64,000 bases of DNA from Bagarius yarrelli. Lineage: Eukaryota > Chordata > Actinopteri > Siluriformes > Sisoridae. Within the stretch, counting starts at the first letter, position 1. Each line of letters opens with the position of its first letter. This document shows positions 10,870-24,520 of this stretch, piece after piece. Made by a program: the position numbers and the translations under genes. The stretch lies in assembly GCA_005784505.1 (NCBI GenBank), contig VCAZ01000182.1, forward strand, positions 600,797 to 664,796, read 5' to 3'. The notes beneath the pieces were generated by a model, which was given only the letters and a program-made list of their open reading frames with translations, was not told where the DNA came from and made no database searches.

Positions 10870-11200
10870 CCTAGATATATGACTTTGCCATTATTACTGG
10901 TGACCTTTGAACCCACTGTCACTGTGGGAATATTGTGGGAGAGAGAACGAGGAGAGAAAAGAGGCCAAGTCCAGGGCACGGGTGCTCAGTGCAATTTGGA
11001 GGAAATCCACCGAGCCTCCTGGAGATGAAAGAAAAGTGCATTGTGTGGATGACAGTGATGCCTGAGAGACGCTGTACAGTCCAAGGCCGCAGGGTTGAGG
11101 GCCACAAGTTCTGCAGCCCTTGGTGGAAGTGACCTCCATGACCCCAATCCTAAAGGCATGCAGACACCCCACAAGGGAAGGAAGTTAGTCAAAGCCCTTG
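10870..11200. promoter_or_regulatory. Candidate conserved non-coding block with a DR1-type nuclear receptor site
   Basis: Repeat-free, GC-richer block. At 10901-10913 it reads TGACCTTTGAACC, a direct repeat of nuclear-receptor half sites with one spacer base (DR1, the HNF4/RXR class). Short overlapping open frames on both strands show no domain. Confidence 0.35.
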
Positions 11201-11847
11201 TTAGAGAGAGAGAAAGAGATTGAGAGAAAGAGAAAAAATCTGTGAATTAGTTTCCTGCATCCAAATCAGTTTTTACTAACAGTTAAATTATTATTTGTAT
11301 AATATACTTACAACTCAGCTAGTTTTAAAGTAAATGTTTCCTCCTTGTGTTTCAATAATTTTTTTATCTTGTTTATCTAGAATCTGTTCTATTCCATGCC
11401 TTTCTGGATATTTTGTAAAACATGAAGTTAAAAATAGCTTGTGTATTATTCAGTGATTGGCCTTTTTAAGCAAATTGCTTCACTTGAGACAAATCTGAAA
11501 TCATGGCTTAAAGGTGGACCATAGATTGGCTTACATCATGTCGGGAATAAGTTTGTCACTACAATGACTAGCGAACTACGCACAATAAAATTGCAACCGC
11601 AAAAACTAAAAAAGCATGACAACTTGTAGCTACTATTACCGTCAACTGGCTATTACAATTCAGCTAGTTTTTTTAATGCTAGCTGAACTAGATAACCCAG
11701 TTGCCATGACCCTAGCACTGATTATGACTGCTGAATATTAGCTTTGTTTCATGCTACATCATAATTAAGGTTGAACAAAAAAAACGATTTTACAAATGTA
11801 CAAGAAGTTTCAAAACTTTGTTCTGTGTGTAGAACGAGGGTAGGGGG
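11201..11847. other. Intergenic DNA, no gene seen
   Basis: Starts with a short purine-rich GAGA stretch, then AT-rich sequence without features. Confidence 0.6.
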
Positions 11848-11940
11848 AGATGCCCTTACCCAGAGCGACCTACGTTCATCTCTTTTTATACAACTCGATT
11901 CCCCTGCAGGGGTCTTTCTGTGTGGAGTTTGTATGTTCTC

Positions 11941-11981
<41 letters not shown>

Positions 11982-12115
11982 ACTCCGGGTTCCCCGGTTT
12001 CCTCCACCAGTCCAAAAGCATGTATGTTAGATTAAGTGGGTGTAAAGTAAAGTAAAGTATGAGTGTAATCGCCATGAAAATAGCCTCGGCGCTGGCAAAA
12101 AGTTAAAAAAGAAAA
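11848..12115 (+). repeat. Chimeric repeat: SINE tail joined to a second dispersed repeat, with (GT)n
   Basis: Bases 11848-11895 are a minus-strand SINE tail (TGCCCTTACCCAGAGCGACC). They run directly into the body of another common fish repeat at CGATTCCCCTGCAGGGGTCT, followed by TTCTGTGTGGAGTTTGTATG, a (GT)19 run at 11941-11978, and GTTTCCTCCACCAGTCCAAA. Sister copies of the second repeat are at 22562-22735 and 41381-41580. Confidence 0.75.
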
Positions 12116-12214
12116 TAAATAAATTTATTCAGTTTTAATTGGGTTTTTAATTAGAGTCCCTGCTGTATATTTGGTTTTTTTTTATACGGTAACAATAAAG
12201 AATCCTACACAATA

Positions 12215-12945
12215 GTTTACTACCCGAATTCCAGAAAAGTTGGGACATTTTAAAAAATGAAAACTAAAAAACTTTTAATTCACATGAGACGATATTTTTT
12301 TCACAATAAAACATAGAAAACATAACAAATGTTTAAACTAAGAAATTTTACACGTTGATGCACAAAATGAGCTCATTTTAAATTTGATTCCTGCTGCAGG
12401 TCTTGACATTGTTGGGACGCGGTGGGTTTATCATGGTGTGGCATCACCTCTTCTTTTAGAACAGTTTGAAGTCATTTGGGCATCGAAGTTCTGAGTTTCT
12501 GGAGTTTTGGTGTTGGAAATCAGTCCCATTCTTACCTGATTCCGGTTTCCAGCTGCTGAAGAGTTTGTGGTCGACTATGACATAATTTTCGGTTAATGAT
12601 GTGCCAGATGTTCTCTATAGGTGAAAGATCTGGACTGCAGACAGGTTAATTCAGCACTCGGACTCTTCTACTATAAAGTCATAGTATTCGCTGTTGGAGT
12701 CTTTAAAACATGCAAGCTGCCCAAACCGTCTGCACTTATTCCCCCCATACCAACAGAGACGCTAGCTTTAGAACTGAACACTGATAACACACTGAAAGGT
12801 CTCCTTCCTCATTAGCCTGGAGGACGAGGTGTCCAGGATTTCCAACAAGAATGTCAAATTTGGACTCTTCTGACCATAGAACACTTTTGAATCAGTCCAT
12901 TTTAAACGCGTTTTGGCCCACAGGACACGACAGCACTTCCTTTTT
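12215..12945 (-). mobile_element. Tc1/mariner-like transposon relic
   Basis: Begins with the terminal motif CCAGAAAAGTTGGGACATTT. The minus strand, read across frame breaks, still shows the C-terminal end of a Tc1-type DDE transposase: a WAK..LKWT region (about 12890-12925) and a 'VLN.PVCSPDLSPIENI' stretch near 12600-12660, with an in-frame stop in place of the usual Trp. The catalytic N-terminal half and the right terminus are missing. Inactive. Confidence 0.75.
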
Positions 12946-12949
12946 GCAT

Positions 12950-13197
12950 GTATCTAACTTTACTGCAGTCTGGAAGAACCTGCTGGTTTATCTGCTCAGT
13001 GGAGAACTGGTCCCCCAACTGAACCTGGTTTCTCCCAAGGGTTTTTTCTCCATCCTGTCACTGACGGAGTTTTGGTTTCTTGCCCCTGTTCACCACTGTC
13101 AGTAGGGAACTTTTGATTTCCAGTGATATCGTCGGATTGTTTGCACTGATTAAACTGAACTAAGTGTTTACTATTGTACACTCAAACATTTTTTGTT
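12950..13197 (+). repeat. Left part of an interrupted dispersed repeat
   Basis: Contains 'GAACCTGGTTTCTCCCAAGG' and 'CATCCTGTCACTGACGGAGT', the start of a widespread fish repeat. Its other end (CTGTAAAGCTGCTTTGATAC, then GTTATAGAAATGAAGGTGAA) lies 8 kb away at 21335-21425. The satellite and LINE-like segment sit between the halves. Confidence 0.65.
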
Positions 13198-16100
13198 AAG
13201 CACAGTCACTTTACAATACTATAGTCACTTTACAATACTACAGTCACTTTACAATACTATAGTCACTTTACAATACTATAGTCACTTACAATGCTATAGT
13301 CACTTTACAATACTATAGTCACTTTACAATACAATACTATAGTCACTTTACAATGCTATAGTCACTTACAATGCTATAGTCACTTACAATACTATAGTCA
13401 CTTTACAATACTATAGTCACTTACAATACTATAGTCACTTACAATAGTATAGTCCACTACAAGTATAGTCACTTTACAATACTATAGTCACTTTACAATA
13501 CTATAGTCACTTACAATGCTATAGTCACTTTACAATACTATAGTCACTTTACAATACTTTACAATACTATGTCACTTACAATACTATAGTTCACTACTAT
13601 GCTAGTCACTTACAATACTATAGTCACTTACTAATGCTATAGTCACTTACAATACTAGTCACTTAACAATGCTATAGTCACACTTACAATACTATAGTCA
13701 CTTACAATGCTATAGTTACACTAGGCACTACAATAGTACTACATACTATCGTCACTTTACAATACTATAGTCACTTACAATGCTATAGTCACTTTACAAT
13801 ACTATAGTCACTTTACAATACTATAGTCACTTACAATACTATAGTCACTTTACAATACTATAGTCACTTACAATACTATAGTCACTTTAGTCACACAATG
13901 TCTATACTATAGTCACTTACAATGCTATACATAGTCATTACAATAAGTCACTTTACAATACTATAGTCACTTTACAACACTACTATAGTCACTTTACAAT
14001 ACTACTAGTCATAGTCACTTACAATGCTATAGTCACTACTATAGTCACTTTACACTATACTATAATGTATACACTTTACAATACTATATAGCACTTCATA
14101 GTACTAGTCACTTTACAATGCTATAGTCACTTTACAATACTATAGTCACTTTACAATACTATAGTCACTTAATTACAACTACTATAGTCACTTTACAATA
14201 CTATAGTCACTTTACAACATAGTACTTACTACTATAGTCACTTACAATACAATCACGCTTTACAATACTATAGTCACTTACAATACTATAGTCACTTTAC
14301 AATACTATAGTCACTTACAATACTATAGTCAATACTATAGTCACTTACAATATAGGCACTACAATACTAGTCACTTTACAATACTATACTTTACAATAGT
14401 CACTTACAATACTTAGTACTTTACAAACATAGTCACAATGCTATAGTCACTTTACAATACTATAGTCACTTACAATACTACAATAGTCACTTTACACTAC
14501 TATAGTAGTCACAATCATAGTAATGCTATGCTAGTCACTTTACAATACTATAGTCACTTACAATGCACTACACTAAGTACTACACTTAGTCACTTATACA
14601 CATATAGTCTACTAGTATAGTCACTTACAATGCTATAGTCCACTTTACAATGCTATAGTTCATTACAATACAATACTATAGTCACTTACACTTACAATAC
14701 TTTACAATACTATAGTCACTTACATATATAGTCACAATTACAATATACTATAGTCACTTACAATACTTACAATAGTCACTTACAATACTATAGTCACTTT
14801 ACAATACTACAGTACTACATGTACACTTACAATACTATAGTCACTTTACAATTACATGCTATAGTCACTTAATACTATAGTCACTTACAATAGTCACTTA
14901 CACTATAGTCACTTTACAATACTATAGTCACTTACAAGTCTATATTACAATACTATAGTATAGTCACTTTACAATACTATGCTATAGTCACTTTACAATG
15001 CTATAGTCTTACATATAGTCACTACTATAGTCCCTACTATAGTCACTTCATTACTATACTATGCTATAGTCCACTACAATGCTATAGTTACTTACAATAC
15101 TATAGTCACTTACAAATACTGTAGTCACTTACAATAGTATAGTCACTTTACAATACTATAGTCACTATACTATAGTCACTTTACAATGCTACTATAGTGT
15201 ACTACAATCTATGTCACTTACACTATATGTATAGTCACTTACAATACTATAGTCACTTTACAATGCTATTAGTCACTATACTATAGTCACTTACAATACT
15301 TACTATAGTCACTTACAATGCTATAGTCACATTTACAATACTATAGTCACTTACAATGCTACTATAGTCACTTACACTTTCATGCTATAGTCACTTACAA
15401 TACTATAGTCACTTTACATAGTCTTACTATACTATACTATAGTCACTTACAATAAGTACACTTATACCTATAGTCACTACACTATACACATAGTCACCTT
15501 TACAATGCTATAGTCACTTAATATAGTCACTTTACAATGCTATAGTCACTTACAATGCTACAATAGTTTTTCTACTACATATATACAATAGTAGTCACTT
15601 TACAATACTATAGTCACTTACAATAGTATAGTCACTTTACAATAGTCACTTACTATAGTCACTTTACAATGCTATACTATAGTCACTTACAATGCTATAG
15701 TCACTTTACATACTAGGTCACTTACAATACTATATAGTCACTTACTAATAGGTATAGTCACAATACTATAGTCACTTTACAATACTATAGTCTATAGTCA
15801 CTTACAATATACTTGTCACTACAATGCTATAGTCACTACTACACTTACATACTATAGTCACTTATCAAATGCTATAGTCCTTTACAATTACAATAGTCCA
15901 CTTACCAAGCTATAGTCACTTTACAATACTATAGTCACTTACAATACTGCTATAGTCACTTTACAATGCTATAGTCACTTACAATGCTATAATAGCTATA
16001 GTCACTTTACAATACTATAGTCACTTACAATGCTACACTTAACTACTATAGTCTATAGTCACTTACAATACTATAGTCACTTACAATACTATAGTCACTT

Positions 16101-19100
16101 ACTTTACATACTATAGTCACTTTCAACAATAACTATAGTCACTTATACTATACTATAGTCACTTACAATACTATAGTATACTATAGTCACTTTACTATAG
16201 TCAATACTATAGTCACTTACAATACTATAGTCACTTTACAATGCTATAGTCACTTTACATACTATACAATAGTCACTTTACAATGCTATACTTACAAATA
16301 GTCACTTACAATACTATAGTCACTAAGTATAGTCACTTTACAATACTATAGTCACTTACAATTATAACAATACAATGCTATAGTCACTTACAATGCTATA
16401 GTCACTTACAATACTACAATACTACTTACTATGTCACTTTACAATACTATAGTCACTTTATACTATAGCACTTTACAATAGTCACTTACAATACTATAGC
16501 TACAATACTATAGTCACTTACAATACTATAGCTTTATAGTCACTTACACTTACAAGTACTTACAATACTATAGTCACTTACAATACTATAGTCACTTACA
16601 ATACTTAGCACTTACGTACTTACAATACTATAGTCACTTACAATACAATGCTATAGTCACTTACAATACTATAGTCACTTTACAATACTATAGTCACTTA
16701 CAATTATAGTTTACCAATGCTATAGTCACTTTACATACAATACTATAGTCACTTACAATACTATAGTCACTTACAATACTATAGTCACTATAGTCACTTT
16801 ACAATACTATAGTCACTTACAATACTATAGTCACTTTACAATACATAGTCACTACAATATAGTCACTTACAATACTATAGTCACTTACAATACATAGTCA
16901 CTTTACATATAGTCACTTTACAATACTATGCTATAGTCACTTACAATGCTATAGTCACTTACAATACTATAGTCACTTTACATACTATGTCACTTACAAT
17001 ACAACTATAGTCACTTACAATACTATAGTCACTTACAATATAGTCACTTTCCACAATACTATAGTCACTTACATACTTACTAGTATAGTCACTTACAATG
17101 CTATAGTCACTTTACAATACATAGTCACTACTATACAACAATACTACAATACTATAGTCACTTACAATGCTATAGTCACTTTAACAATGCTACACTTTAC
17201 AAGTAGTCACTTACAATATAGTCACTATATAGTCACTTTACAATACTATAGTCACTTCACTTACAATACTATAGTCACTTAGTACAATAGCTATAGTCAC
17301 TAAATACTATAGTACTTTACAATACAATTACAATGCTATAGTCACTTACAATACTATAGTCACTTTACAATACTATAGACTATAGTACACTTTATACTAT
17401 AGTCACTTACAATACTATAGTCACTTTACAATACAATGCTATAGTCACTTACAATAGTCACTTACAATACTATAGTCACTTACAATACTATAGTCACTTA
17501 CAATACTATAGCACTTACAATGCTTATAGTCACTTTACAATACTACACATAGTCACTTTACAATACTATAGTCACTTTACAATAATGCTATAGTCACTGT
17601 ATCACTTACAATGCTACAATGCGACTATAGTCACTATAGTCACTTACAATACTATCGTAGTCACTTACAATACTATAGTCACTTTACAATAACTGCTATA
17701 GTCACTTTACAATACTATAGTCACTTACAATACTATAGTCACTTACAATACTAGTCACTTACATACTATAGTCACTTATAGTAATACTATAGTCACTTAC
17801 AATGCTATATAACTATAAGTATAAGTCACTTACAATGCTATAGTCACTTACAATGCTATAGTCCACTTACACTTACACTTAATATAGTCACTTTACAATA
17901 CTATAGTCACTTACAATAGTATAGTCACTTTACAATACTTTACAATATAGTCACTTTACAATGCTATAGTCACTTACAATGCTATAGTCACTTTACAATA
18001 CTATAGTCACTTACAATACTATAGTCACTATACAATACTATACACTTATACTATAGTCACTTACAATACAATATAGTCTTACAATAGTCACTTACAATAC
18101 TATAGTCACACAATTACAATGCTATAGTCACTTACCAATGTCACTATAGTCACTTTACAATACTATACTTACAATACTACTACTATCAATCACTATAGTC
18201 ACTTACAATACTATAGTCACTTTACACTAGTACTATAGTCACTTACAATACTATAGTCACGTCTACAATAGTCACTTACAATGCTATAGTCACTTACAAT
18301 AGTCACTTTATAGTCACTTTACAATGCTATAGTCACTTACAATGCTATAGTCTTACAATACTATAGTCACTTACAATACAATACTACAATAGTCACTTTA
18401 CATGTCACTTATATCTCACTTATAGTCACTTTACAATACTATAGTCACTTACAATACTATAGTCACTTACAATACTACAATAGTCACTTACAATACTATA
18501 GTCTTACAATGTCACTTACAATACTATAGTCACTTACAATTACTATAGTCACTACAATACTATGTCACTATAGTCACTTACAATGCTATATCTTACAAGA
18601 CTATAGTCACTTACAATCACTATAGTCACTTTACAATACTAAGTCTTACATACTATAGTCACTTACAATACTATAGTCACTTACAATACTATAGTCACTT
18701 ACAATACTATAGTCACTTACAATGCTATAGCTACACAATACTGTCACTTACAATATAGTCAATACAATACTATAGTCACTTTACAATGTCACTTACAATA
18801 ATAGTCACTTACAATATAGTCTATAGTCACTTTACAATTACTATATAGTCACTTACAATACTATAGTCACTTTACAATACTAATGCTATAGTCACTTTAC
18901 AATACTATAGTCACTTACAATGCTATAGTCACTTACAATATAGTCACGTACAATACTACAATACTTACAATGTCACTTACAATACAAGTCACTATAGTCA
19001 CTACAATACTATAGTCACTTACAATATACTGTCACTTACAATGCTATACTATAGTCACTTTACAATACTACAATAGTCACTTACAATATAGTCACTTACA

Positions 19101-21000
19101 ATACTACAATAGTCACTTACAATACTATAGTCACTTTACAATACTATGCACTATAGTCACTTACAATATAGTCACTTCACAATACTATAGTCACTTACAA
19201 TACTACAATACTTACAATACTATAGTCACTTATAGTCACTACAATATATAGTCACTTATAGTCACTTTACAATACTATAGTCACTACAATTACTATAGTA
19301 CTATACTTAGTCACTTTACAATACTATAGTCACTTACAATAGTCTACAATACTATCGTCACTTTACAATACTAGTCACTTTACAATAGTCACTACAATAC
19401 TTACATACATAGTCACTATAGTCACTTATACACTACTACTAGTCACTTACAATACTATAGTCACTTTACAATACTATAGTCACTTATCACTTACAATACT
19501 ATAGTCACTACAATAAGTCAATGCTATAGTCACTTACAATAATATAGTACTATAGTCACTACAATACTTATAGTCACTTTACAATACTATAGTCACTTAC
19601 AATACTATAGTCACTTTACAATACTTATACATAGTCACTTTACAATACTATAGTCACTTACACTATACTATTTACAAGGTAGTCACTTTTACAATACTAT
19701 AGTCACTTACAATACTATAGTCACTTACAATGTCTACAATATAGTCACTTACAATGCTATAGTCACTTTACAATACTACAATATAGTCACTTTACATAGT
19801 ACTATAGTCACTTACAATGCTATAGTCACTTACAATACTTTTATAGTCACTTTACAATACTACACTACTATAGTCACTTACAATACTATAGTCACTTTAC
19901 AATACTATAGTCACTTACAATACTATAGTCACTTACAATGCTATAGTCACTCACTTAGTCACTTACAATACTATAGTCACTTACAATGCTATAGTCACTT
20001 ACAATACTATAGTCACTTTACAATGTACTATAGTCACTTTACAATACTATAGTCACTTACATGCTATAGTCTTACAATACTATAGTACTACAATACTATA
20101 GTCACTTTACAACAATACTATAGTCACTATAGTCAATGCTTACAATAGTATACAATACTATAGTCACTTTACAATGCTATAGTCACTTTACAATGCTATA
20201 GTCACGTACAATGCTATCTAGTCACTTACAATGCTATAGTCACTTACAATACTATAGTCACTTAGTATACAATACTATAGTCACTTACAATGTCACTTAC
20301 ATACTATTCGTCACTTTACAATGCTACAGTCACTTTACAATGCTATAGTCACTTTACAATACTACAATAGTCACTTACAATATAGTCACTACAATAGTCA
20401 CTTACATGCAATACTACATAGTCACTTACAATACTATAGTCACTTTACAATACACACTTACAATAGTGTCACTTTACAATGCTATAGTCACTTACAAATG
20501 CTATAGTCACTACAATGCTTTATAGTCACTACAATATATAGTCACTTTACAATGCTATAGTCACTTACAGTGCTATAGTCACTTTACAAGCTATAGCTAG
20601 TCACTTTACAATACTATAGTCACTTTACAATGCTATAGTCACTTTACAACACTATAGCTATAGTCACTTTACAATACTATAGTCACTTTCAATGCTATAG
20701 TCACTTACAATGCTATAGTCACTTACAATGCTATAGTCACTTTACAATGCTATAGTCACTTACAATACTATAGTCACTTTACAATACTATAGTCACTACA
20801 ATATAGACACTTACAACTTAGTCACTTTACAATACTAGTACTAAATGTATAGTCACTTTACAATACTATAGTCACTTACAATACTATAGTCACTTTACAA
20901 TACTATAGTCACTTACAAGACTATAGACACTACAATACTATAGTCACTTTACAATACTATAGTCACTTTACAATGCTATAGTCACTTTACTCACTTTACA
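13198..21000. repeat. Giant tandem array, 18-19 bp unit (ATAGTCACTTTACAATACT)
   Basis: About 7.8 kb of one short unit in two main lengths: ATAGTCACTTTACAATACT (19 bp) and ATAGTCACTTACAATRCT (18 bp). That is roughly 400 units by length. Each full unit junction carries the 8-base palindrome ACTATAGT. Regular stretches alternate with stretches full of small losses and partial units. No gene is inside. Confidence 0.97.
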
Positions 21001-21325
21001 AGGGTATTTGCACAGTACTGCTGTAATTTGCACATTTCGTGTCTACCTCATCTACAGTATGGTTGGCGCTATTCCGTTATTTCCCGTCCTTTATTGTCTT
21101 TTTGCATTGTCCTTGTTATGTCTGTATTGTTTATTGCACTGTCTGTTTCTGCACTGGGTTGCACACATGCACTTTATGTCTATGTCAAAGTGGCTCTTTG
21201 TTGTTTTGTAAATTCTATGTTTTGTGTAGCACCAGGGGGTCCTGGAGAAACGTTATTTCATCTCACTGTGTACTGCATCTGCTATATACGGCTGAAATGA
21301 CAATAAAGCTTCTTGATTTGATTTA
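21001..21325 (+). mobile_element. LINE-like 3' UTR and tail
   Basis: Continues without a break from the array. It reads 'TATTTGCACAGTACTGCTGT', 'CATTGTCCTTGTTATGTCTG', 'GCACACATGCACTTTATGTC', 'GTGTAGCACCAGGGGGTCCT', then 'GAAATGACAATAAAGCTTCT' and a TTGATTTGATTT tail. This is the familiar 3' end of a non-LTR element common in fish. Open frames of up to 95 codons here are not coding. Confidence 0.75.
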
Positions 21326-21334
21326 ATTTTTATT

Positions 21335-21425
21335 ATTTTTCTGTTATTACTGTAAAGCTGCTTTGATACAATCGGTATTGTTAAACTCGTTATAGAAATG
21401 AAGGTGAATTGACTTGATTTGATGT
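21335..21425 (+). repeat. Right part of the interrupted dispersed repeat
   Basis: TACTGTAAAGCTGCTTTGAT...AAATGAAGGTGAATTGACTT is the standard 3' end of the repeat whose beginning is at 12950-13197. Confidence 0.6.
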
Positions 21426-21429
21426 ATAA

Positions 21430-22064
21430 AATGATCCCAAAATTATCTTAGCTCAGTTATATAACTGAGCTTACGTTAGCGTGTGTTAATACTGTATGTC
21501 TGAATATACGATGAAGATTAAATTTATCATCTAAAGTGTAAAGCAGAGAAAACCTTCACATGGGGTGAGCTGGACTATTCTATCGCCCTAGACAGGAAAA
21601 CACACCCTATGCTAATAAAAAGGACAAACTAGATGTTTTGTTTTCTGAGAATTCTCGAAGTGGGAAATATGTTTTGCGTTACCGTATGAGATCTTTTATC
21701 TAAAAGGCCATGCCAGCTTAAAAGGTTGGGTCATCTTGAAACCAGAGTATATTGGCGTTTCGATTGTATTTTTTTTTTTCTGTTGGTCATGTGATGCAAA
21801 CCGAAGAGTTTGAGACGAAAGAGTAGACGCTTCAGTACTTATACAGAAAGAAACACTCCGGCGCAGCCATAAATATGCATTGTGACATTTGGAACAAAGC
21901 CCCTCATCTTGCTTTTATGATGAGCAGGTTGTAACACACTGCCGTACTGTCACACCTTATGTTTTATAAGCACGCCGCTGTTCATTGACTTTGCTGAGCA
22001 ATCAGAAGGGTTGCAGTCAGAAGATACAGGAAGAGTTTCATTCTTTTACTGGTAATATCTGTAC
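21430..22064. promoter_or_regulatory. Candidate conserved non-coding block
   Basis: Repeat-free, mixed-composition sequence. Stretches such as CATAAATATGCATTGTGACA (around 21870-21889) have an octamer/homeodomain-rich look. No reading frame. Inferred from texture only. Confidence 0.3.
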
Positions 22065-22450
22065 AGCGGTGCTTTGACTTACGAGTTTAATTGATTCGGT
22101 GACGGAGCTCATAACCCAAATTATTCATGTCAAATCAATTTTCCCACTGAAATAAATTAAAATGTCATTATTCCGTTCTGGGTCCCCCAAAAAACATAAG
22201 AATTTAAATAACATAAATAAACTTATAACTAATGACTATTGTATAAAACATATAAACAATAAACTAGTTTTTATTAAGTATAAGGTACAGCATGCTGGGC
22301 GGACGTTACGGTGATCACTGTGGCGTTCGCTACGCTAACTAGCGGTTATGTGTCTGAAGCTGCCTCATTACCCGAATTGTAGCTTACAACTCAAAGCAAA
22401 AAATCGGCTGAGAGACGACTTGTACGGCATGTGGTATTTGCCACACGTGA
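22065..22450 (+). repeat. Dispersed repeat ('TTGACTTACGAGTTTAAT' family)
   Basis: Opens with GGTGCTTTGACTTACGAGTT, then GTCAAATCAATTTTCCCACT and ATTCCGTTCTGGGTCCCCCA. I recognise this as a widespread animal/fish repeat of uncertain class. Confidence 0.55.
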
Positions 22451-22561
22451 TTATACGATTCCAGCGTCTGATGTCATGTGTGTTTCTTTCACATGAAACA
22501 TAAACCTTTGGAAAAGTTACTTTAAAAAATGCATGATAAAATACAAAAAATTATTATTTTT

Positions 22562-22735
22562 ATGGGGCAGTACGGTGGTTTAGTGTTTAGCACTGTTGCA
22601 TCACAGTAAGAAGGTCCTGGGTTTGATTCCCCTGCAGGGGTCTTTCTGTTTGGAGTTTGTATGTTCTCACTGTGCTTGTGTGTGTGTTTACTCCGGGTTC
22701 TCCGGTTTCCTCCCACAGTCCAAAAACATGTATAG
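22562..22735 (+). repeat. Second dispersed repeat family, left half
   Basis: Starts GGGGCAGTACGGTGGTTTAG. It has TTCCCCTGCAGGGGTC, TGGAGTTTGTATGTTCTCAC and GGTTTCCTCCCACAGTCCAA. It is cut off at about 22735 and fused to the next element. Confidence 0.75.
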
Positions 22736-23012
22736 GGTGGAGTCAGAATCAGGGCTCTGTACAGGACATGAGAGTTCTTTTCCTCCAATCAGAACACGGC
22801 ATGTCTTTATGGAGATCAGGGGATTTGTGCACAGGGACATTGTCATGCTGGGACAGGGTTCGAGTCTCACAGTTCCAGTTAAGAAATAATGTAATGGTGC
22901 ATTTAAACATTTAGAACATTTAAAGACGTTCTAGACCAACTGTGTCCTTCAGACTTTGTGGAAGCAGGTTTATGTGGTAAGGTGTCCACAAATTTTTGGC
23001 CATATGATGTAA
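22736..23012 (+). mobile_element. DNA-transposon relic, copy 2 (right half)
   Basis: Same family as 796-1160: GGAGTCAGAATCAGGGCTCT, GTGCACAGGGACATTGTCAT. It includes the right terminus AGGTGTCCACAAATTTTTGG followed by CCATATGATGTA, the inverted partner of the left end seen in copy 1. Confidence 0.7.
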
Positions 23013-23959
23013 GCATACAGAATTATAAACATGGTGTTACACCATAATAAATGAGGTAAATTTAAATTCTGATATTTGTGTGTGTTAATTACATATAAAG
23101 TCCAGAGCGCGTTTCCGTCACAGCTTATTTGGGTTTGTATTAATCGATGCCCACAAAACTCCATTAAAAGTCCAGCTGAAAAAAGGCTGGAAAGATGAAA
23201 CGCGACTAAATAGTGAAGCAAAAAAAGCAAACCTGGAATTTTTAACTCACTTTAGGGCTAATGAAGAAATATAGAGCAGTGTGTTATCAGTGTGTGAAAA
23301 GGGCAAAATCTTTGGATGAATTAGAGAAAATGCGGATCGAGTGTAAATTCCATGCAGTGACAAGAAAACAGGAGAAAGAAAGTTTTTGTCAGGTGATCCT
23401 GCACATCGGTTCTGCGCTGTTCTAACAGAAAGTCAAAAACTGAAAGTTTCACCTGATTTTATCCATTAAAATATTTCATCCAACTTTTATCATTATTTCT
23501 CCTGCTGGAAGTTTTTAGTTTCAACTGAATTTAGACTGATTCTATCTGGATTCATAAAAATTAATGAATTTTATTGCTCTTAATTGATAAGTTTGTCTGA
23601 TTTTTTTCTTTATATTTTATGAAAAATGCCAATAATTTTTTTAAAGAGAACGGAAATCTTCATGATGAATTAAAATGAGGTAAAAACTCTAAATGATCAA
23701 AAGTCTTACAAAAATAAATAGTGTGTCATGTTTTGCCAACTTTTAGCAATTTTTTAATCACATCTATTTAAGCAGGCTTTAATCAAAAGTGTCTCCGGTT
23801 TGGCATCCCAAAAATGTGTTGTGAATTTTGGAGGGTGATGATGTTCCATCCGAACTCCTTGTCGCTTAAGTTCTAACACTTCAGGATGGTAGAACCAAAA
23901 CATCTATTTCCTACCTTTGGAAACTCTTTTCTGTTCTTACGTCTGTTTGTCTTTTTCTG

Positions 23960-23960
<1 letters not shown>
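23013..23960. other. Intergenic DNA, no gene seen
   Basis: AT-rich sequence with no recognised repeat and no coding signal. Confidence 0.6.
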
Positions 23961-23964
<4 letters not shown>

Positions 23965-24016
<52 letters not shown>

Positions 24017-24111
24017 CTCTCTCTCTCTCTTATGCTGACTCCCACTCTGCCTTTTGACCAGCTGTGCTTCTGCCACAGAGAAGCTGTGAGTCAGACACTG
24101 AACGCCAAGGA

Positions 24112-24180
<69 letters not shown>
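23965..24180. repeat. Paired (CT)n microsatellites
   Basis: Two CT runs (23965-24030 and 24110-24179) flank an 80-bp unique spacer. Open frames made of Ser-Leu or Arg-Glu dipeptides across them are artefacts. Confidence 0.95.
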
Positions 24181-24181
<1 letters not shown>

Positions 24182-24424
24182 GGTTTCTGTGTTGTATCCT
24201 CAGGTCTACTGTTTGTGTTAGTAATAATCGGAATAGTTTACTCTCGGTTCACGGTGCTGCCACAACGGGTTTATTCAGCTACTCAACTGTAATTATGGTT
24301 AGAAAAGTTAGAACCTGTTTTTTTGTATAGAAACTGAACTTTTCAAACTTTCAGCTTGATCTCATCTCCCAGCGTGTCCATGTCAGATTTTCCACCATTC
24401 TTTATTCTGGTTTGGTTATTATTA

Positions 24425-24520
24425 ATCTATCCATTATCTATCCATGATCTATCTATTATCTATCTATTATCTATCTATTATCTATCTAATATCTATCCAT
24501 TATCTATCTATCTATTTATA
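24425..24520. repeat. (TCTA)n / TATCTATC imperfect microsatellite
   Basis: Imperfect repeats of ATCTATCTATT with interspersed CCAT variants. Confidence 0.9.

Noticed and set aside
13198..21000. CRISPR array or similar spaced-repeat system
   Set aside because: The repeats are contiguous with no unique spacers, and the DNA is from a vertebrate nuclear genome.
23873..24330. Open frames of Arg-Glu or Ser-Leu repeats
   Set aside because: Pure translation of (CT)n/(GA)n microsatellites.
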